A stretch of DNA of 64,000 nucleotides from positions 582,291-646,290 of the forward strand of contig CAVRNR010000003.1 of NCBI GenBank assembly GCA_963722575.1, in the 5' to 3' direction. Below the pieces are notes generated by a model. The model searched no databases. It saw nothing but the letters and a program-made list of their open reading frames with translations, and was not told the DNA's origin. Below are positions 18,059 through 27,239 of this stretch, piece after piece. Within the stretch, counting starts at the first letter, position 1; each line of letters starts with the position of its first letter. This DNA is from Fen-178 sp963722575. GTDB lineage: Bacteria > Acidobacteriota > Terriglobia > Bryobacterales > Bryobacteraceae. Position numbers and translations under genes: made by a program.

Positions 18059-20443
18059 TCACCGAATTGTGAAGCCGGAGGGGCCGGTGGGGGCACCGCT
18101 CGTCTGGAAAATGCCGACGTTGAGACCTTTGGCCGTGAACGGGACCGACGGCGTCACTTCCACGAAATTGAGCGCTCCGAAGTTGCCGCCGGAAAGCGTC
18201 AGCAGCGCGTAGGGCGGAATCGTGAACGTTCCCGCGCTTGCGGGCGCTCTGCAGATCGCGCTGGCGCCGTTGGTGAAAGTGTTATCGGTCGCGCCAGAAA
18301 CCTGGATCACAACGTCTCCAGTCGCACCATTTCCCGTCCAGTTGACGGTCATGCCGTTGGAACGGGTCACGGTAAAGTTGTTGGTCAGCGGACTGGTCAA
18401 CGTTGGCGACGCAGGGATGGTGACGGTGGCCGCGAAAGGGCCGACATCCGCGCCGCCCGCCCCTATGATGGTGTAGACGCCGGGAACCAGAAACGTTCCC
18501 GCTGCGCTGAGAGTCGCGTTGAACTGTCCCGGAGTCCCCGTCACGGGCACGCTTCCGTTCGGTCCCATCACCGTGAAACTGGATCCGGCATCGAGGTTGG
18601 CAAAGCCCGTGATCGGCGGGTTGATGGAGTTGTTCTGCAGGTTATTGAAAACTATGCAGGTGCCCAGCGGCTGGTCGTCGACATAGGAGGCAAAGAAGGG
18701 CTGAGATCCCGGGTTGTAGGTGAGGATCTTGGCGAACTGGAATTGCGCGTCGTCCTGATACCCCGTGCCGCCGCTGTTTGGATCCTTGCTCAGCGAGATA
18801 TTGGCGAACGCAACGGGCCCGGCGGTGACCGCTTGTTCAACGTTTACGGATGCCAGCGCGGGATTGGTAGCAGTGCAGTTGCGGCTGCCGATGGCCACCG
18901 GCATCACGGTATTGTTGCTGATCTGGTTGTCGATCTGGACCAGCAACGGCACGGCGCATCCGGTGGGTACGTTGTTCGGCACTGTAAAGACAATCTGATC
19001 CTCCCCGATGCAGCAGCCGGACCGGCCCTGGTAGGCCACCGGGGCCTGGACTCCGCCTAGCCACACCGTGAGCGGAATGTCCGGCATGTTCTGACTCAGG
19101 CCTGCGCCGGAGGCGTCGCTTCCGTTGACCGGGCCCAAGCCCGTGGCCCACAGGATGAGCGTATCCCCGGGATTGGCCGCGCCGCAGTAGGTGTTGGGCC
19201 CTCCGCATTGGGCATCCTTGGCGGCCGAGACCAGGCTGTAGTCGGGGTAGCTGACGATGCCCGGTCCCTGGCCATCCGAACCGATGGTGAAGATTCCCAG
19301 GTTGTTTGCGACGACAGTTATGGGCGCCGCGTTGCTGTCCTGGCCATTGTAGGTGACCGTGAAGGATCCCGTGCCCGTGGGCGTATTCGAGGGCAGCAAC
19401 GCGGCGAGTTGGCCGTCCGAGGTGTAGTACATGAGCGCGTTCACCGTGGTGCCGGCCACCGTGACCGACACGGAAGTATTGCTCAACGTGGCGGACTGGA
19501 AGGCCCTTGCGGCGAAGGTGAGATTCGCCGGGCCGATGCCGCTCCCGAAGACCACAAAGATGGCGCCTTGCGCGATGCCCGCATTGGGCAGTCCAGGAGT
19601 GATGTAACTGGCCCCGTTGACCACGGAACTCACGTTGGGTCCGGCTACCGCGATGGGCAGCTCGTAGGGGACCACGGTCTCGACGCCGCCCACGCTCACA
19701 ACCAGCGGCTGGTAGCCCGCGAAGAGATGCAGCGGAACGGTGAAGACCACCTGATCTTCACCTACGGGATACGACGACGGCGCCAGCGTCGCCGAAATGC
19801 CCGTGGCATTCTGGCCGCCGACCGTGACCGTCACCGGGGCGACGACGGCGGGCAGCGGCGTTGGCGTAATGGTCCCGGTCGGCGCCACCGGATTGGTGAC
19901 GCCGAATCCGTTCCCCAGGCACCTCACAGTGCTGCCCGGCGCGGCTGGGTTCGTGGCGGAAATCTGGACGTTCGAGGTGTTGAAGCACTGGGCGAATGTC
20001 ACGTTCGCCGGGTTGCCTGCGCTGATGTAGAGTTCCGGCGTGTAGGCCACCACGTTCACGTTGAACGGCTGCGACACCAGGTTCTGCCCGCCGGTAGCGC
20101 GCGTAAGCACCAACTGACCGCCTCCCAATGGAGCGTCGACCGGCACCTGTATGACCACCTGGCTGGCTCCTTCGTTGCGCACCCCCGCGGCTTTGCCGGC
20201 CACCGTCACGGAGACCCCGCCGCAGGTAGTGGTAAACCCGGTCGCGGTTCCGCAGCCTACGCTGGCCACATCTCCCAGGTTGGTGCCCAGAATGTTGACT
20301 TCCTCGCCCGGAGCAATCACGTTGCTGGAGATGAACGTCGTGGCGTTGTTGGCGAGGCCGGTGATGGTGGGTGACTGAGCTTGAGCCACAAGACAGGCGG
20401 CAGAGCCAAACATGGCTGCCAGAATCAGTAGGCGCGTACGCAT
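18059..20443 (-). CDS. secreted IPT/TIG-like protein of the TIGR03437 type
   Basis: 794 residues with a Sec signal peptide (LLILAAMFGSAACLVAQAQS). The body is a series of Ig-like TIG/IPT repeats with the motif SVVNGASYITPGLPNAG followed by GAIFVVFGSGIGP, which I recognise as the hallmark of the TIGR03437 domain family abundant in Solibacter-like acidobacteria. Similar blocks recur (LWATGLGPVNG; VGGQNATGIS, LGGVQAPV). A strong GAGGAGGAAG ribosome-binding site precedes ATG 20443. Probably exported, with an adhesive or structural extracellular role; no enzyme motif is visible. Exact repeat boundaries are not certain. Confidence 0.85.
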   Translation of the reverse strand: MRTRLLILAAMFGSAACLVAQAQSPTITGLANNATTFISSNVIAPGEEVNILGTNLGDVASVGCGTATGFTTTCGGVSVTVAGKAAGVRNEGASQVVIQVPVDAPLGGGQLVLTRATGGQNLVSQPFNVNVVAYTPELYISAGNPANVTFAQCFNTSNVQISATNPAAPGSTVRCLGNGFGVTNPVAPTGTITPTPLPAVVAPVTVTVGGQNATGISATLAPSSYPVGEDQVVFTVPLHLFAGYQPLVVSVGGVETVVPYELPIAVAGPNVSSVVNGASYITPGLPNAGIAQGAIFVVFGSGIGPANLTFAARAFQSATLSNTSVSVTVAGTTVNALMYYTSDGQLAALLPSNTPTGTGSFTVTYNGQDSNAAPITVVANNLGIFTIGSDGQGPGIVSYPDYSLVSAAKDAQCGGPNTYCGAANPGDTLILWATGLGPVNGSDASGAGLSQNMPDIPLTVWLGGVQAPVAYQGRSGCCIGEDQIVFTVPNNVPTGCAVPLLVQIDNQISNNTVMPVAIGSRNCTATNPALASVNVEQAVTAGPVAFANISLSKDPNSGGTGYQDDAQFQFAKILTYNPGSQPFFASYVDDQPLGTCIVFNNLQNNSINPPITGFANLDAGSSFTVMGPNGSVPVTGTPGQFNATLSAAGTFLVPGVYTIIGAGGADVGPFAATVTIPASPTLTSPLTNNFTVTRSNGMTVNWTGNGATGDVVIQVSGATDNTFTNGASAICRAPASAGTFTIPPYALLTLSGGNFGALNFVEVTPSVPFTAKGLNVGIFQTSGAPTGPSGFTIR

Positions 20444-20751
20444 TGGAACTTCCTCCTCGATCCTGACGCGGCCAAAATCACGCGCCGGAATTATGAATTC
20501 TGATGATGCCGGCCCTGGCGGGGATTCAGCATTTTTTTGCCGATCGAGGAGCGGTTCGTGCCTGGGTCGCTAGGGGCCGTTCCTGGCGTTCCGCATGGCC
20601 GGCCGGCGGCTGGGCACGCGAGCCGGGGAACGGCATCCCCAGAACGGTCGGAGGGCCCAAACGCGGCCGATGGGGTCTTTTGCGCGCAAAGAACATGTAT
20701 AATGCTTGCTGCGGTTGAATTCACACGGTAGAGTCGAGGAGGAGGTCGTTT
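20444..20751. promoter_or_regulatory. divergent intergenic region with a TATAAT box for the plus-strand gene
   Basis: 308 bp between divergent genes. TATAAT at 20698-20703, with a poor -35 (TCTTTT, 16 bp upstream), probably drives the zinc-ribbon gene at 20752. On the minus strand CATAAT at 20490-20495 is a candidate -10 for the TIGR03437-type gene. No gene is seen in the interval. Confidence 0.45.
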
Positions 20752-21207
20752 ATGGCGTTTTGCGCGAGTTGTGGTGCCCCGGTGGAAGGAAAGTTTTGTG
20801 CGAAATGTGGTGCGCCCATGGGTGCGGCCGTTCCGCCGCCCGGCGCCGCACCCGGCGCGGCGCCCGGCGTGGCTGCCGCGGGGATGACGGATAACGCGGC
20901 TTCAGCGCTGTGCTACGTGCTGGGCCTGATTACGGGTATACTGTTCCTGGTACTGGCCCCTTACAACCAGAACAAGACCATACGGTTTCACGCATTTCAA
21001 TCGATCTTTCTGAATGTCGCGTGGATCGTGTTCTGGATGGTGATCAACATCGTTTTCAGCGCATTGCATATGTGGAGCCTCTTGTTTCTGTCTCCGCTGA
21101 TCGGGCTGGCGTTCTTCGTCCTGTGGATCTACATGATCATCACGGCCTATCAGGGGAAGAAGGTGGTACTGCCGGTGATCGGGCCGATCGCGCAAGGGCA
21201 GGCCTGA
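20752..21207 (+). CDS. zinc-ribbon membrane protein, DUF4870-like
   Basis: 151 residues. Residues 4-23 form a zinc ribbon with two CxxC pairs (CASCGAP, CAKCGAP). A proline/alanine-rich linker follows to residue 45, then a DUF4870-type membrane part with three or four hydrophobic helices (LCYVLGLITGILFLVLAPY; FHAFQSIFLNVAWIVFW; LLFLSPLIGLAFFVLWIYM). The motif RFHAFQS between helices is characteristic of that family. GGAGGAGG lies 8 bases upstream of the ATG. Function unknown; such proteins are inner-membrane proteins of no proven role. Confidence 0.85.
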   Translation: MAFCASCGAPVEGKFCAKCGAPMGAAVPPPGAAPGAAPGVAAAGMTDNAASALCYVLGLITGILFLVLAPYNQNKTIRFHAFQSIFLNVAWIVFWMVINIVFSALHMWSLLFLSPLIGLAFFVLWIYMIITAYQGKKVVLPVIGPIAQGQA

Positions 21208-21234
21208 AACCTGAATTGCGGCGGGCCGCGTAGG

Positions 21235-22140
21235 GTGGGACTCACGAGACGGCAGATTCTGGCCGCCGCGGCGGGTGGCGTAGCGCGCGCGGCGCAGTAC
21301 AAGGCCGGCGGCGCGAAACCGCGCAGCAAGCCGCCCGTGTGCCTGTACTCGAAACTTCTGGCGAAGGTGGAGTACGACGACCTGGGCAAGGTGCTCCGCG
21401 ACCTGGGTTTCGATGGCTGCGATCTCTCGGTGGAAGCCGGAGGACACGTGCTTCCCGAACACGCGCAGGCCGACCTGGTGCGCGCGGTGCTGGCCGTGAC
21501 CGACGTAGGGCTCGACGTTCCCATATTCACGACCTCGATTACCTCTCCGGGGGACCCCAACATCCGGCTCATACTTGGCTACGGGGGCTTCCTGGGGGTA
21601 CCGCTCTTCCGGCCGGGCGTGTGGAAATACAACGGGACTACCGGGATCGAAGCGCGGCTGGCCGAAGTGCAGGGCGAAATCGCGGGACTGGCGTCGATGG
21701 CCCGGGGCTCGGCGATGGCGATGTGCCTCCGCAACGTCGCCGGCGACAACGTGGGCAGCGCCGTATGGGACACGAACCTGATCATTCGCGGCCTGGACCC
21801 GCAGTCGGTGGGCTATGCGTTCGACCCCGGCTCGGCCGCGGCCGCGGGAGGCGTGGACGGCGGGTGGCTGGCGCTGCGGCTGGCGCTGCCGCGGTTGAAG
21901 ATGGCGACGCTCAACGATTTCAACTGGAGCAAAGACACGGGCGGAGCGTGGAAAGCCGTCCCCTGCCCGCTGGGGGAGGGGATGGTGGATTGGTCCCGGT
22001 TCTTCGCCACGCTGGCGCGCGCGAAGTTCACGGGGCCGCTCTCGATTGAGATGGCGTACCGGCCGGCGAAAGAGGTGGAGGCCATCAAGCGCGACCTGGC
22101 ATTCGTCCGTAAGCAAGTAGCGACAGCCTACGGAAGCTGA
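21235..22140 (+). CDS. Tat-exported TIM-barrel protein, sugar isomerase/epimerase-like
   Basis: 301 residues from GTG 21235. The N-terminus (GLTRRQILAAAAGG) looks like a twin-arginine signal. The remainder resembles xylose-isomerase-like TIM barrels of the AP-endonuclease-2 superfamily: strands such as GFDGCDLSVEAGGHV and a C-terminal GPLSIEMAYRP followed by a helix. Metal ligands would come from Glu/Asp/His at strand ends, but I cannot place the full set. It begins 27 bp after the zinc-ribbon gene. Substrate unknown. Confidence 0.72.
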   Translation: MGLTRRQILAAAAGGVARAAQYKAGGAKPRSKPPVCLYSKLLAKVEYDDLGKVLRDLGFDGCDLSVEAGGHVLPEHAQADLVRAVLAVTDVGLDVPIFTTSITSPGDPNIRLILGYGGFLGVPLFRPGVWKYNGTTGIEARLAEVQGEIAGLASMARGSAMAMCLRNVAGDNVGSAVWDTNLIIRGLDPQSVGYAFDPGSAAAAGGVDGGWLALRLALPRLKMATLNDFNWSKDTGGAWKAVPCPLGEGMVDWSRFFATLARAKFTGPLSIEMAYRPAKEVEAIKRDLAFVRKQVATAYGS

Positions 22141-22279
22141 AAAGAACAAAGAACAATAGCCACGGATGAACACGGATAAACACGGATAAGAAAAACAAAA
22201 AAGCCTTAAGATCTTCTTGGTCTTTGCTTATCCGTGTTTATCCGTGTTCATCCGTGGCTAATTTGGTTTTTGGTTTTCA
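22138..22279. repeat. large inverted repeat between convergent genes
   Basis: Two perfect 34-bp arms, 22158-22191 and 22227-22260, separated by 35 bp. Each arm contains the repeated unit ACACGGATAA/CACGGAT. Outside the perfect arms the symmetry continues imperfectly to both flanking stop codons (TGAAAA at 22138 and its complement at 22274-22279). It could form a long hairpin and act as a bidirectional terminator, or be a member of a dispersed repeat family with a CCACGGATGAACACGG core. Confidence 0.9.
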
Positions 22280-24112
22280 GTTCTCGGTGGAGTGGAGGCC
22301 GCCGGCGCCGGTGCCGAAAGAGATGTTGCCGCGCTGGGGGTCGTCGTCGAGGGGCGTGCCGCAGTTCCACAGGCAGGCGCCGCAGTGCACGCACTTTTCG
22401 CGATCGAAGACGGGGACACCGCCGGGGCCGGGCGTGATGGCCTGGCCGGAGCACATCTCGATGCACATCTTGGCGACGCAGCGCTCGCAGAAATCGGGAT
22501 AGACGAAGCGCACATGATCGGCGAAGCCGGGCGGCGCTTGCACCTTTCCGCCGACTAAGAGCGCGTCCTGGTGCGAGATGAGGAGTTGGCCGTCGTAGGG
22601 AATGGCGGGCCAGCCGCAACGCTCCATCAGGGCATTGCTGCAACTGACGCCCTTGGCGCGGCATTGCTCGAGGATGCGGTCGAGCTCGGCGGCGGGGATC
22701 TTGCGGCGGTAGTATTCTCTCAAGTCGGGCACAAGCCGCGGCTCGCCTGCGATGGAGCGCTTACCTTTGGTGAAGCCGGCCAGCGCCATGCCAATGAGGC
22801 CGGGGATGAGGCCGCGGTGGAAGCCATCGCGAGCTTTCTCGGCTATGCGCCCTTCCTGCTCGACCCAGCTCGCGCGGCGGCGCGCCACGTAGGTCTGTTC
22901 CAGATTCTCTTTGGTGAGCGGGCGGCCCGCGTGCAGCAATTCGAGGACGGCCTCGGCGAGCTGCGCTCCGGTGGTCCAGGCTTCGTCCACACCGGAGCCG
23001 GTGAGCACGTTGGTACTTCCGGAGCCTTCGCCGATGCGCGCGTAGCCATCGCCGGCCAGGAACGGCTCGCCGCGCCGGCCGGATTCCTGAAGCGACTTGG
23101 CGCCCCACGAACGCAGCCTGGCGCCCTGGAGGTAGCGCCACAGGTAGGGATGCAGCATGAAGTGCTGCAAGTAGCGGTACGCGGTGCGCATGGGGCTGCG
23201 AAACCACGATGGCACGAAGATGCCGACGGTGGCCACGCGATCCGGATGCACGTAGAGGAAGCCGAAGATCTCCGGCTCGGGATAGCCGAAGGTGTGGAAG
23301 ACCGTGCCGGGCTCGAGCGGGGAATCGGGCGGCAGATCGACCACCATCTTCATGCCCACGGCCCACTCGCGCTGGTGATGACCCGGCGGCAACCCGAATT
23401 GCTGGTCGAGCTGGCGGCCGATGGCTCCGACTGGCCCATCGGCTACCACCGTAAGGGCCGCGTGAACATCCATACCGGCCATGAAACCGGCTTCCGGAAT
23501 GCCTTCCCGATCGACGCCCTGATCGCTGAGACGCACGCCGCGGACAAGCCCATCTTCGATGAGCGCGTGGTCGACGGGCATTCCGGGCCAGATCTGCACG
23601 GTGCCGGAGGCCATCAATTCCGAGCCGACGAACTGCATGAACTGGCCCAGGGACATCACCAATCCGCCGTGCTTATGTAGAAAGGCGGGAGTATAAGGCA
23701 GCTCGACGCCGTGGCTGCGATGGAGGCCGAGCGCGCGGACGATGCGGTCGGCGAGGCGCAGCATGGGGGAACGGCGGCTGGCGCCGGCGGGATCGAGAAG
23801 GTAGACGACCTTCTCCAGGGTGACGGGCGCGGCCATCGGAATGGCGGCGGCGTCGAGGTGGGGCAGGGAAGCGCGTATGCCGCGCGCGCGAGTGACCACG
23901 CCGGAAACACCGAAGGCGATATCGTCGGCGCGCTCGTAGCACACCACCTGGAGCGGCAGGCCGGGGCAGGCCAGGCTTTCGAGCGCGGGGGTGCCGTCGG
24001 GATTCATGAGCCGGCCGGAGAGCGTGGTCAGGAAGCCGGCCGTGGCGGGGCCGAAGCCCACGCAGACGATATCGACGTCCATGGTCTGGCGATCGACGGG
24101 CGGCGGCGTCAT
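22277..24112 (-). CDS. electron transfer flavoprotein-ubiquinone oxidoreductase-like (FixC/ETF-QO)
   Basis: 611 residues from ATG 24112, which overlaps the stop of the acyl-CoA dehydrogenase by 4 bp; the open frame upstream of it is a shadow. The FAD-binding N-terminus is DIVCVGFGPATAGFLTTL. The C-terminus (about 541-600) is a ferredoxin-like iron-sulfur segment with CERCVAKMCIEMC and CVHCGACLWNC; the second matches the CVHCxxC signature of ETF-QO. ETF-QO passes electrons from ETF, reduced by acyl-CoA dehydrogenases, to quinone at the membrane. The coupled dehydrogenase fits that role. No etfAB genes are in the window. Confidence 0.82.
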   Translation of the reverse strand: MTPPPVDRQTMDVDIVCVGFGPATAGFLTTLSGRLMNPDGTPALESLACPGLPLQVVCYERADDIAFGVSGVVTRARGIRASLPHLDAAAIPMAAPVTLEKVVYLLDPAGASRRSPMLRLADRIVRALGLHRSHGVELPYTPAFLHKHGGLVMSLGQFMQFVGSELMASGTVQIWPGMPVDHALIEDGLVRGVRLSDQGVDREGIPEAGFMAGMDVHAALTVVADGPVGAIGRQLDQQFGLPPGHHQREWAVGMKMVVDLPPDSPLEPGTVFHTFGYPEPEIFGFLYVHPDRVATVGIFVPSWFRSPMRTAYRYLQHFMLHPYLWRYLQGARLRSWGAKSLQESGRRGEPFLAGDGYARIGEGSGSTNVLTGSGVDEAWTTGAQLAEAVLELLHAGRPLTKENLEQTYVARRRASWVEQEGRIAEKARDGFHRGLIPGLIGMALAGFTKGKRSIAGEPRLVPDLREYYRRKIPAAELDRILEQCRAKGVSCSNALMERCGWPAIPYDGQLLISHQDALLVGGKVQAPPGFADHVRFVYPDFCERCVAKMCIEMCSGQAITPGPGGVPVFDREKCVHCGACLWNCGTPLDDDPQRGNISFGTGAGGLHSTEN

Positions 24113-26304
24113 GCGGGGTAATCCAGCGCTTCGGGAATCATGACTTTGGTGAGGGCATCGGCGGCGCGATCCTTGGCGAGCTGCGAGCCGGTGAGGCAGC
24201 CATCCATGCGCGCGCGCAGGCGGGAGAACTGGTCGAGCCCTTCGAAGCGGACGCACGGGCCGGCCTTGGGCGGATGCGCGCCATCCTGCTCGATGACGTC
24301 GGTGTAGCCGCGCGCGAGGCTTGCCATGCCGGGGATGAGGCTTTCCATGGCGTCGAGGTCGCCGGCTTGGTAGCAGGTGGCGCAGCCCTCGGTGTCCCAG
24401 GCGGGATGGCGGTTGTAGCCGAAGACCAACTCGGCGCAAACGCGGCCCACTTCGCCAGCCGAGCGCGCCGATTGCACATGGCACAAGTCGGTGAGGAAGG
24501 CGAGCAAGCCGGGAAGACCTTCGGCGACAGTGGGGTTGGCGGGGCCTTCGGTTTCCAGTTGCAGCACGTCGAGGATCTGGCAGCGGGCGGAGAGCAGCCA
24601 GCAGAGCGCGTCGGCCAAGGGGAAGGTGACGCCCTGGCGGGCGGTTTGGTAGAGCTTGGCGCCATCGGCATCGGTGGCGTTGAGCAGGTGCTGGAGCGAC
24701 CAGAGCCACAGCTCCATGGCGGTGGCGAGGGCGCAGGCGCCGGTGCCGGGGCGATCATTGGCGATGAGGCGCATTTCGCGGATCCATTGGCGGAACTGGG
24801 CCAGGAACAGTTCGTCGGTCATGGTGACGCTGAGCTGGCGGCGCTGTACCACCTCGGGGCCTTCGTAAGTGGCCTCTAACTGCGAATCCATCCACTTTTG
24901 GCCGAGGAAGCCGGGGCAGTCCTCGGTGACGCCGTAGCCGCCCATCAGGCTGACGGCTTCGCGCATCATGCTGGCGCCGTGGCCGGTGTTCCACAGCTTG
25001 GTGGCGGGGCAGAGGACGTTGGCCACGGAATCGAGGAGGGCGAATTGGACTAATGGGGCAGGTTGGGAGGTTGCGCCGGTACGCAGGTGATCGAGGGCTT
25101 CTTTCTGCACCGGGCGCATGGCTTTGAACATGGCGGTGCCCCCGGTGATTCCGCGCGCCGCCAGGATTTCGTTCTTCTGAATTTCGAGCGGATCGAGTTG
25201 GTCGAATGTGCGTGCGGCTGCGAATCCGAGCGCGGCGCTGGCTTCGCCGGTGGCCCATACATCCACCAGCCGGTGGACGGCATCCTGCTTGAGCTGGAGG
25301 CCCAGCTCATAGCGGGGCGAGCCGGGGGCGATTGCGCCGCCGCGGAACCGGTTGCGGTGATAGCGGATGACGGGCTCGACCGCGGAGAGCAGCTTGGCCG
25401 AGGTCATAATGCCCACCGTGACCCGGGTACGGCGGAAGACGGCCTCGATGATCTCGCCGTGGCTGTAGCGCGGGACGATCTGCCCGTCCTTGACGCTGTA
25501 GCCGCCGATGATGCGGCTGGCGGGAACGCGCAGGCTGAAGACGGGATCGCGGGTGGAAGAGAGCTGGTGGACCAGCTTGCGGGTGGGCGTGCCGCGGTCG
25601 AAGGTGCCGGGGTCAGTTTCCTCGAGGATGACCATACAGGTTCCCTTGATGCGCGGGTCGTCGGAATCGACGGCGGCGGTGACGAAGTTGGCGAACCCCA
25701 TGTTGGTGATGAAGCGGCCGCGCTTATCGACCTGCAAGACCAGCTCCTCGCCTTCGTTCCACTCGGCGACCTTGACCTTGCCGCCGAGCATGCCGGTTTC
25801 GACGCCCACGTAGGGGAGCGGCTCGGTGAGGGCGAAGGCGCCGCGCCAGGGCTTGCGATTCTCGCCGGGCTGGGCGGGAGCGCAGCGGGACATATAGTAA
25901 TCGCGCTGCTCCTGGGTGCCGCGTTCGTGGATGGGGGAAAGCGCCAGGCACCCGGCCAGGCTGCCGGTAGCGGAGCCGGCATCCACCCAGGCCAACTCGA
26001 AGGCGACCAGCGCCAGCGCGAGGTTCTTAGGCCCCTCGATGAAGCCGCCCTGGCCGGGGTCCATGAAGACGCCGGTGATGCCGGATTCGTCGAAGGCCTG
26101 GAGGAGGGCGTTCTTCTCGGGCGTCCATTCGTGAGTGTTGCGTGCGCCTTGGGCTACCAGGCGGGCGACCGGCCCGCGCGCGACGGCGCGAACCGACTGC
26201 ACCAGCATCTGCAAGTCATAGCGGTCCGAGAAGCGCCACAAGATCTGCCGGACGTCGTCGCCGGGCAAGGCGCGCAGGTAGTCGGTGGGGTGGTCAAGGG
26301 TCAT
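24109..26304 (-). CDS. large acyl-CoA dehydrogenase family protein
   Basis: 731 residues, longer than ordinary ~380-residue acyl-CoA dehydrogenases. N-terminal helical domain, then a middle beta domain with WRGAFALTEP (the flavin/substrate-loop ALTEP/xSEP motif) near residue 155, then a C-terminal helical domain with RTRVTVGIMTSAKLL and a GGYGVTEDCPG motif near 455. A further ~220-residue C-terminal region follows, as in very-long-chain or AidB-like members. Translationally coupled to the ETF-quinone oxidoreductase gene, so it probably feeds electrons to it. Acyl substrate unknown. Confidence 0.85.
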   Translation of the reverse strand: MTLDHPTDYLRALPGDDVRQILWRFSDRYDLQMLVQSVRAVARGPVARLVAQGARNTHEWTPEKNALLQAFDESGITGVFMDPGQGGFIEGPKNLALALVAFELAWVDAGSATGSLAGCLALSPIHERGTQEQRDYYMSRCAPAQPGENRKPWRGAFALTEPLPYVGVETGMLGGKVKVAEWNEGEELVLQVDKRGRFITNMGFANFVTAAVDSDDPRIKGTCMVILEETDPGTFDRGTPTRKLVHQLSSTRDPVFSLRVPASRIIGGYSVKDGQIVPRYSHGEIIEAVFRRTRVTVGIMTSAKLLSAVEPVIRYHRNRFRGGAIAPGSPRYELGLQLKQDAVHRLVDVWATGEASAALGFAAARTFDQLDPLEIQKNEILAARGITGGTAMFKAMRPVQKEALDHLRTGATSQPAPLVQFALLDSVANVLCPATKLWNTGHGASMMREAVSLMGGYGVTEDCPGFLGQKWMDSQLEATYEGPEVVQRRQLSVTMTDELFLAQFRQWIREMRLIANDRPGTGACALATAMELWLWSLQHLLNATDADGAKLYQTARQGVTFPLADALCWLLSARCQILDVLQLETEGPANPTVAEGLPGLLAFLTDLCHVQSARSAGEVGRVCAELVFGYNRHPAWDTEGCATCYQAGDLDAMESLIPGMASLARGYTDVIEQDGAHPPKAGPCVRFEGLDQFSRLRARMDGCLTGSQLAKDRAADALTKVMIPEALDYPA

Positions 26305-26429
26305 GGATGGGGTCCTTTTTCAGTGTAGCGCGGGGCGGGTGAGGGTTTCAGGTAAGTGGTTGATACTGTTCGAGGAAGGGGTGGTGACGCGGAGTGGACG
26401 CCGGAGCGGCGACCGCGTAAACTGGGCAT

Positions 26430-26666
26430 ATGGCGATGTGGCAAGAGTTCCTGAGCAGTAGTCCACAGATCTGCGGTGGTGAGATCTGTGCCACAGGGAC
26501 CCGAATTCCGGTCACGGTTATTCTTGACAGTCTGGCCGAGGGCGCCACCAAGGACGAGATCCTGACCAGCTATCCCGGACTGCGCGTCCAGCACATTAAT
26601 GCCGCTCTGGCTTACGCGGCGGAATTGGCGCACGAAGAACGTCTCGTGCCGATCCGGGCAATGTGA
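26430..26666 (+). CDS. DUF433-family antitoxin-like protein
   Basis: 78 residues. Typical DUF433 layout: a short N-terminal strand region with GGEICATGTRIPV, then an HTH-like helical segment with DSLAEGATKDEILTSYPGL, and HINAALAYAAELAHEE at the end. These proteins are usually the antitoxins of modules with a DUF5615 (PIN-like) toxin. The toxin gene overlaps the stop by GTGA but is broken (26663-26877). Reading frame is intact. Confidence 0.85.
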   Translation: MAMWQEFLSSSPQICGGEICATGTRIPVTVILDSLAEGATKDEILTSYPGLRVQHINAALAYAAELAHEERLVPIRAM

Positions 26667-26877
26667 AGTTCAAAATTGACGAAAACCTCCCTGGGGTATC
26701 GCCAATTTACAGCGCTACCCGATTCACCAACATGCGGGAGTGGTCTTGTTTCGACCGGACACCTCGGGACGAGGCGCCGTCATCGCGTTTGTGCGCGAGC
26801 GGCTGCGCGAGGTGCTCGAAATGGACCTCACCGGCCGGCTGACGGTCGTCGGGCCGTCCCATATCCGGCTTCGATAG
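26663..26877 (+). pseudogene. internally deleted DUF5615 PIN-like toxin
   Basis: GTG 26663 overlaps the DUF433 stop and gives VKFKIDENLPG, the conserved DUF5615 N-terminus with its catalytic-type Asp. From 26701 a different frame gives NLQRYPIHQHAGVVLFRPD and continues to TAG 26877, matching the C-terminal third of such toxins. About 60 central residues are missing and the two parts are out of frame. So the toxin is inactive while the antitoxin-like gene survives. Confidence 0.75.
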
Positions 26878-27239
26878 GCTTCCGCGGTGCGCGGGGGAAC
26901 TGTCTTACCACGTCCAGCGTCGGGACGCGTGGCGGGCGGTGGAATTGCGGAGGCCATGATTCGGAATCGGCGACGCAGAGGGCGTTTCGCGGGCGTAATC
27001 CGCGAACACGAGCGCCTCGGGCACCAGTTCAGCGGTTTGCGCGTGATACGGCCCAGTGGCTTTATGGCCCCTTTGTAAATGCCGTGTGACTACCGAGGAG
27101 CGAGCTTCGGTCACGAGTTCGACCACTGTCGCGGTACCAGGTGGTGAGTAAATGGGAGCGGCCAGGAGGAATAGTCAAGACCCGTGGATTGCCACTGCCA
27201 CGACAATGTGGCAAGATCAGTTGCAGGAACGGGACGAAG

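Noticed and set aside
20902..22173. Minus-strand frame of 423 codons
   Set aside because: Antisense to two plus-strand genes with clear family motifs and ribosome-binding sites.
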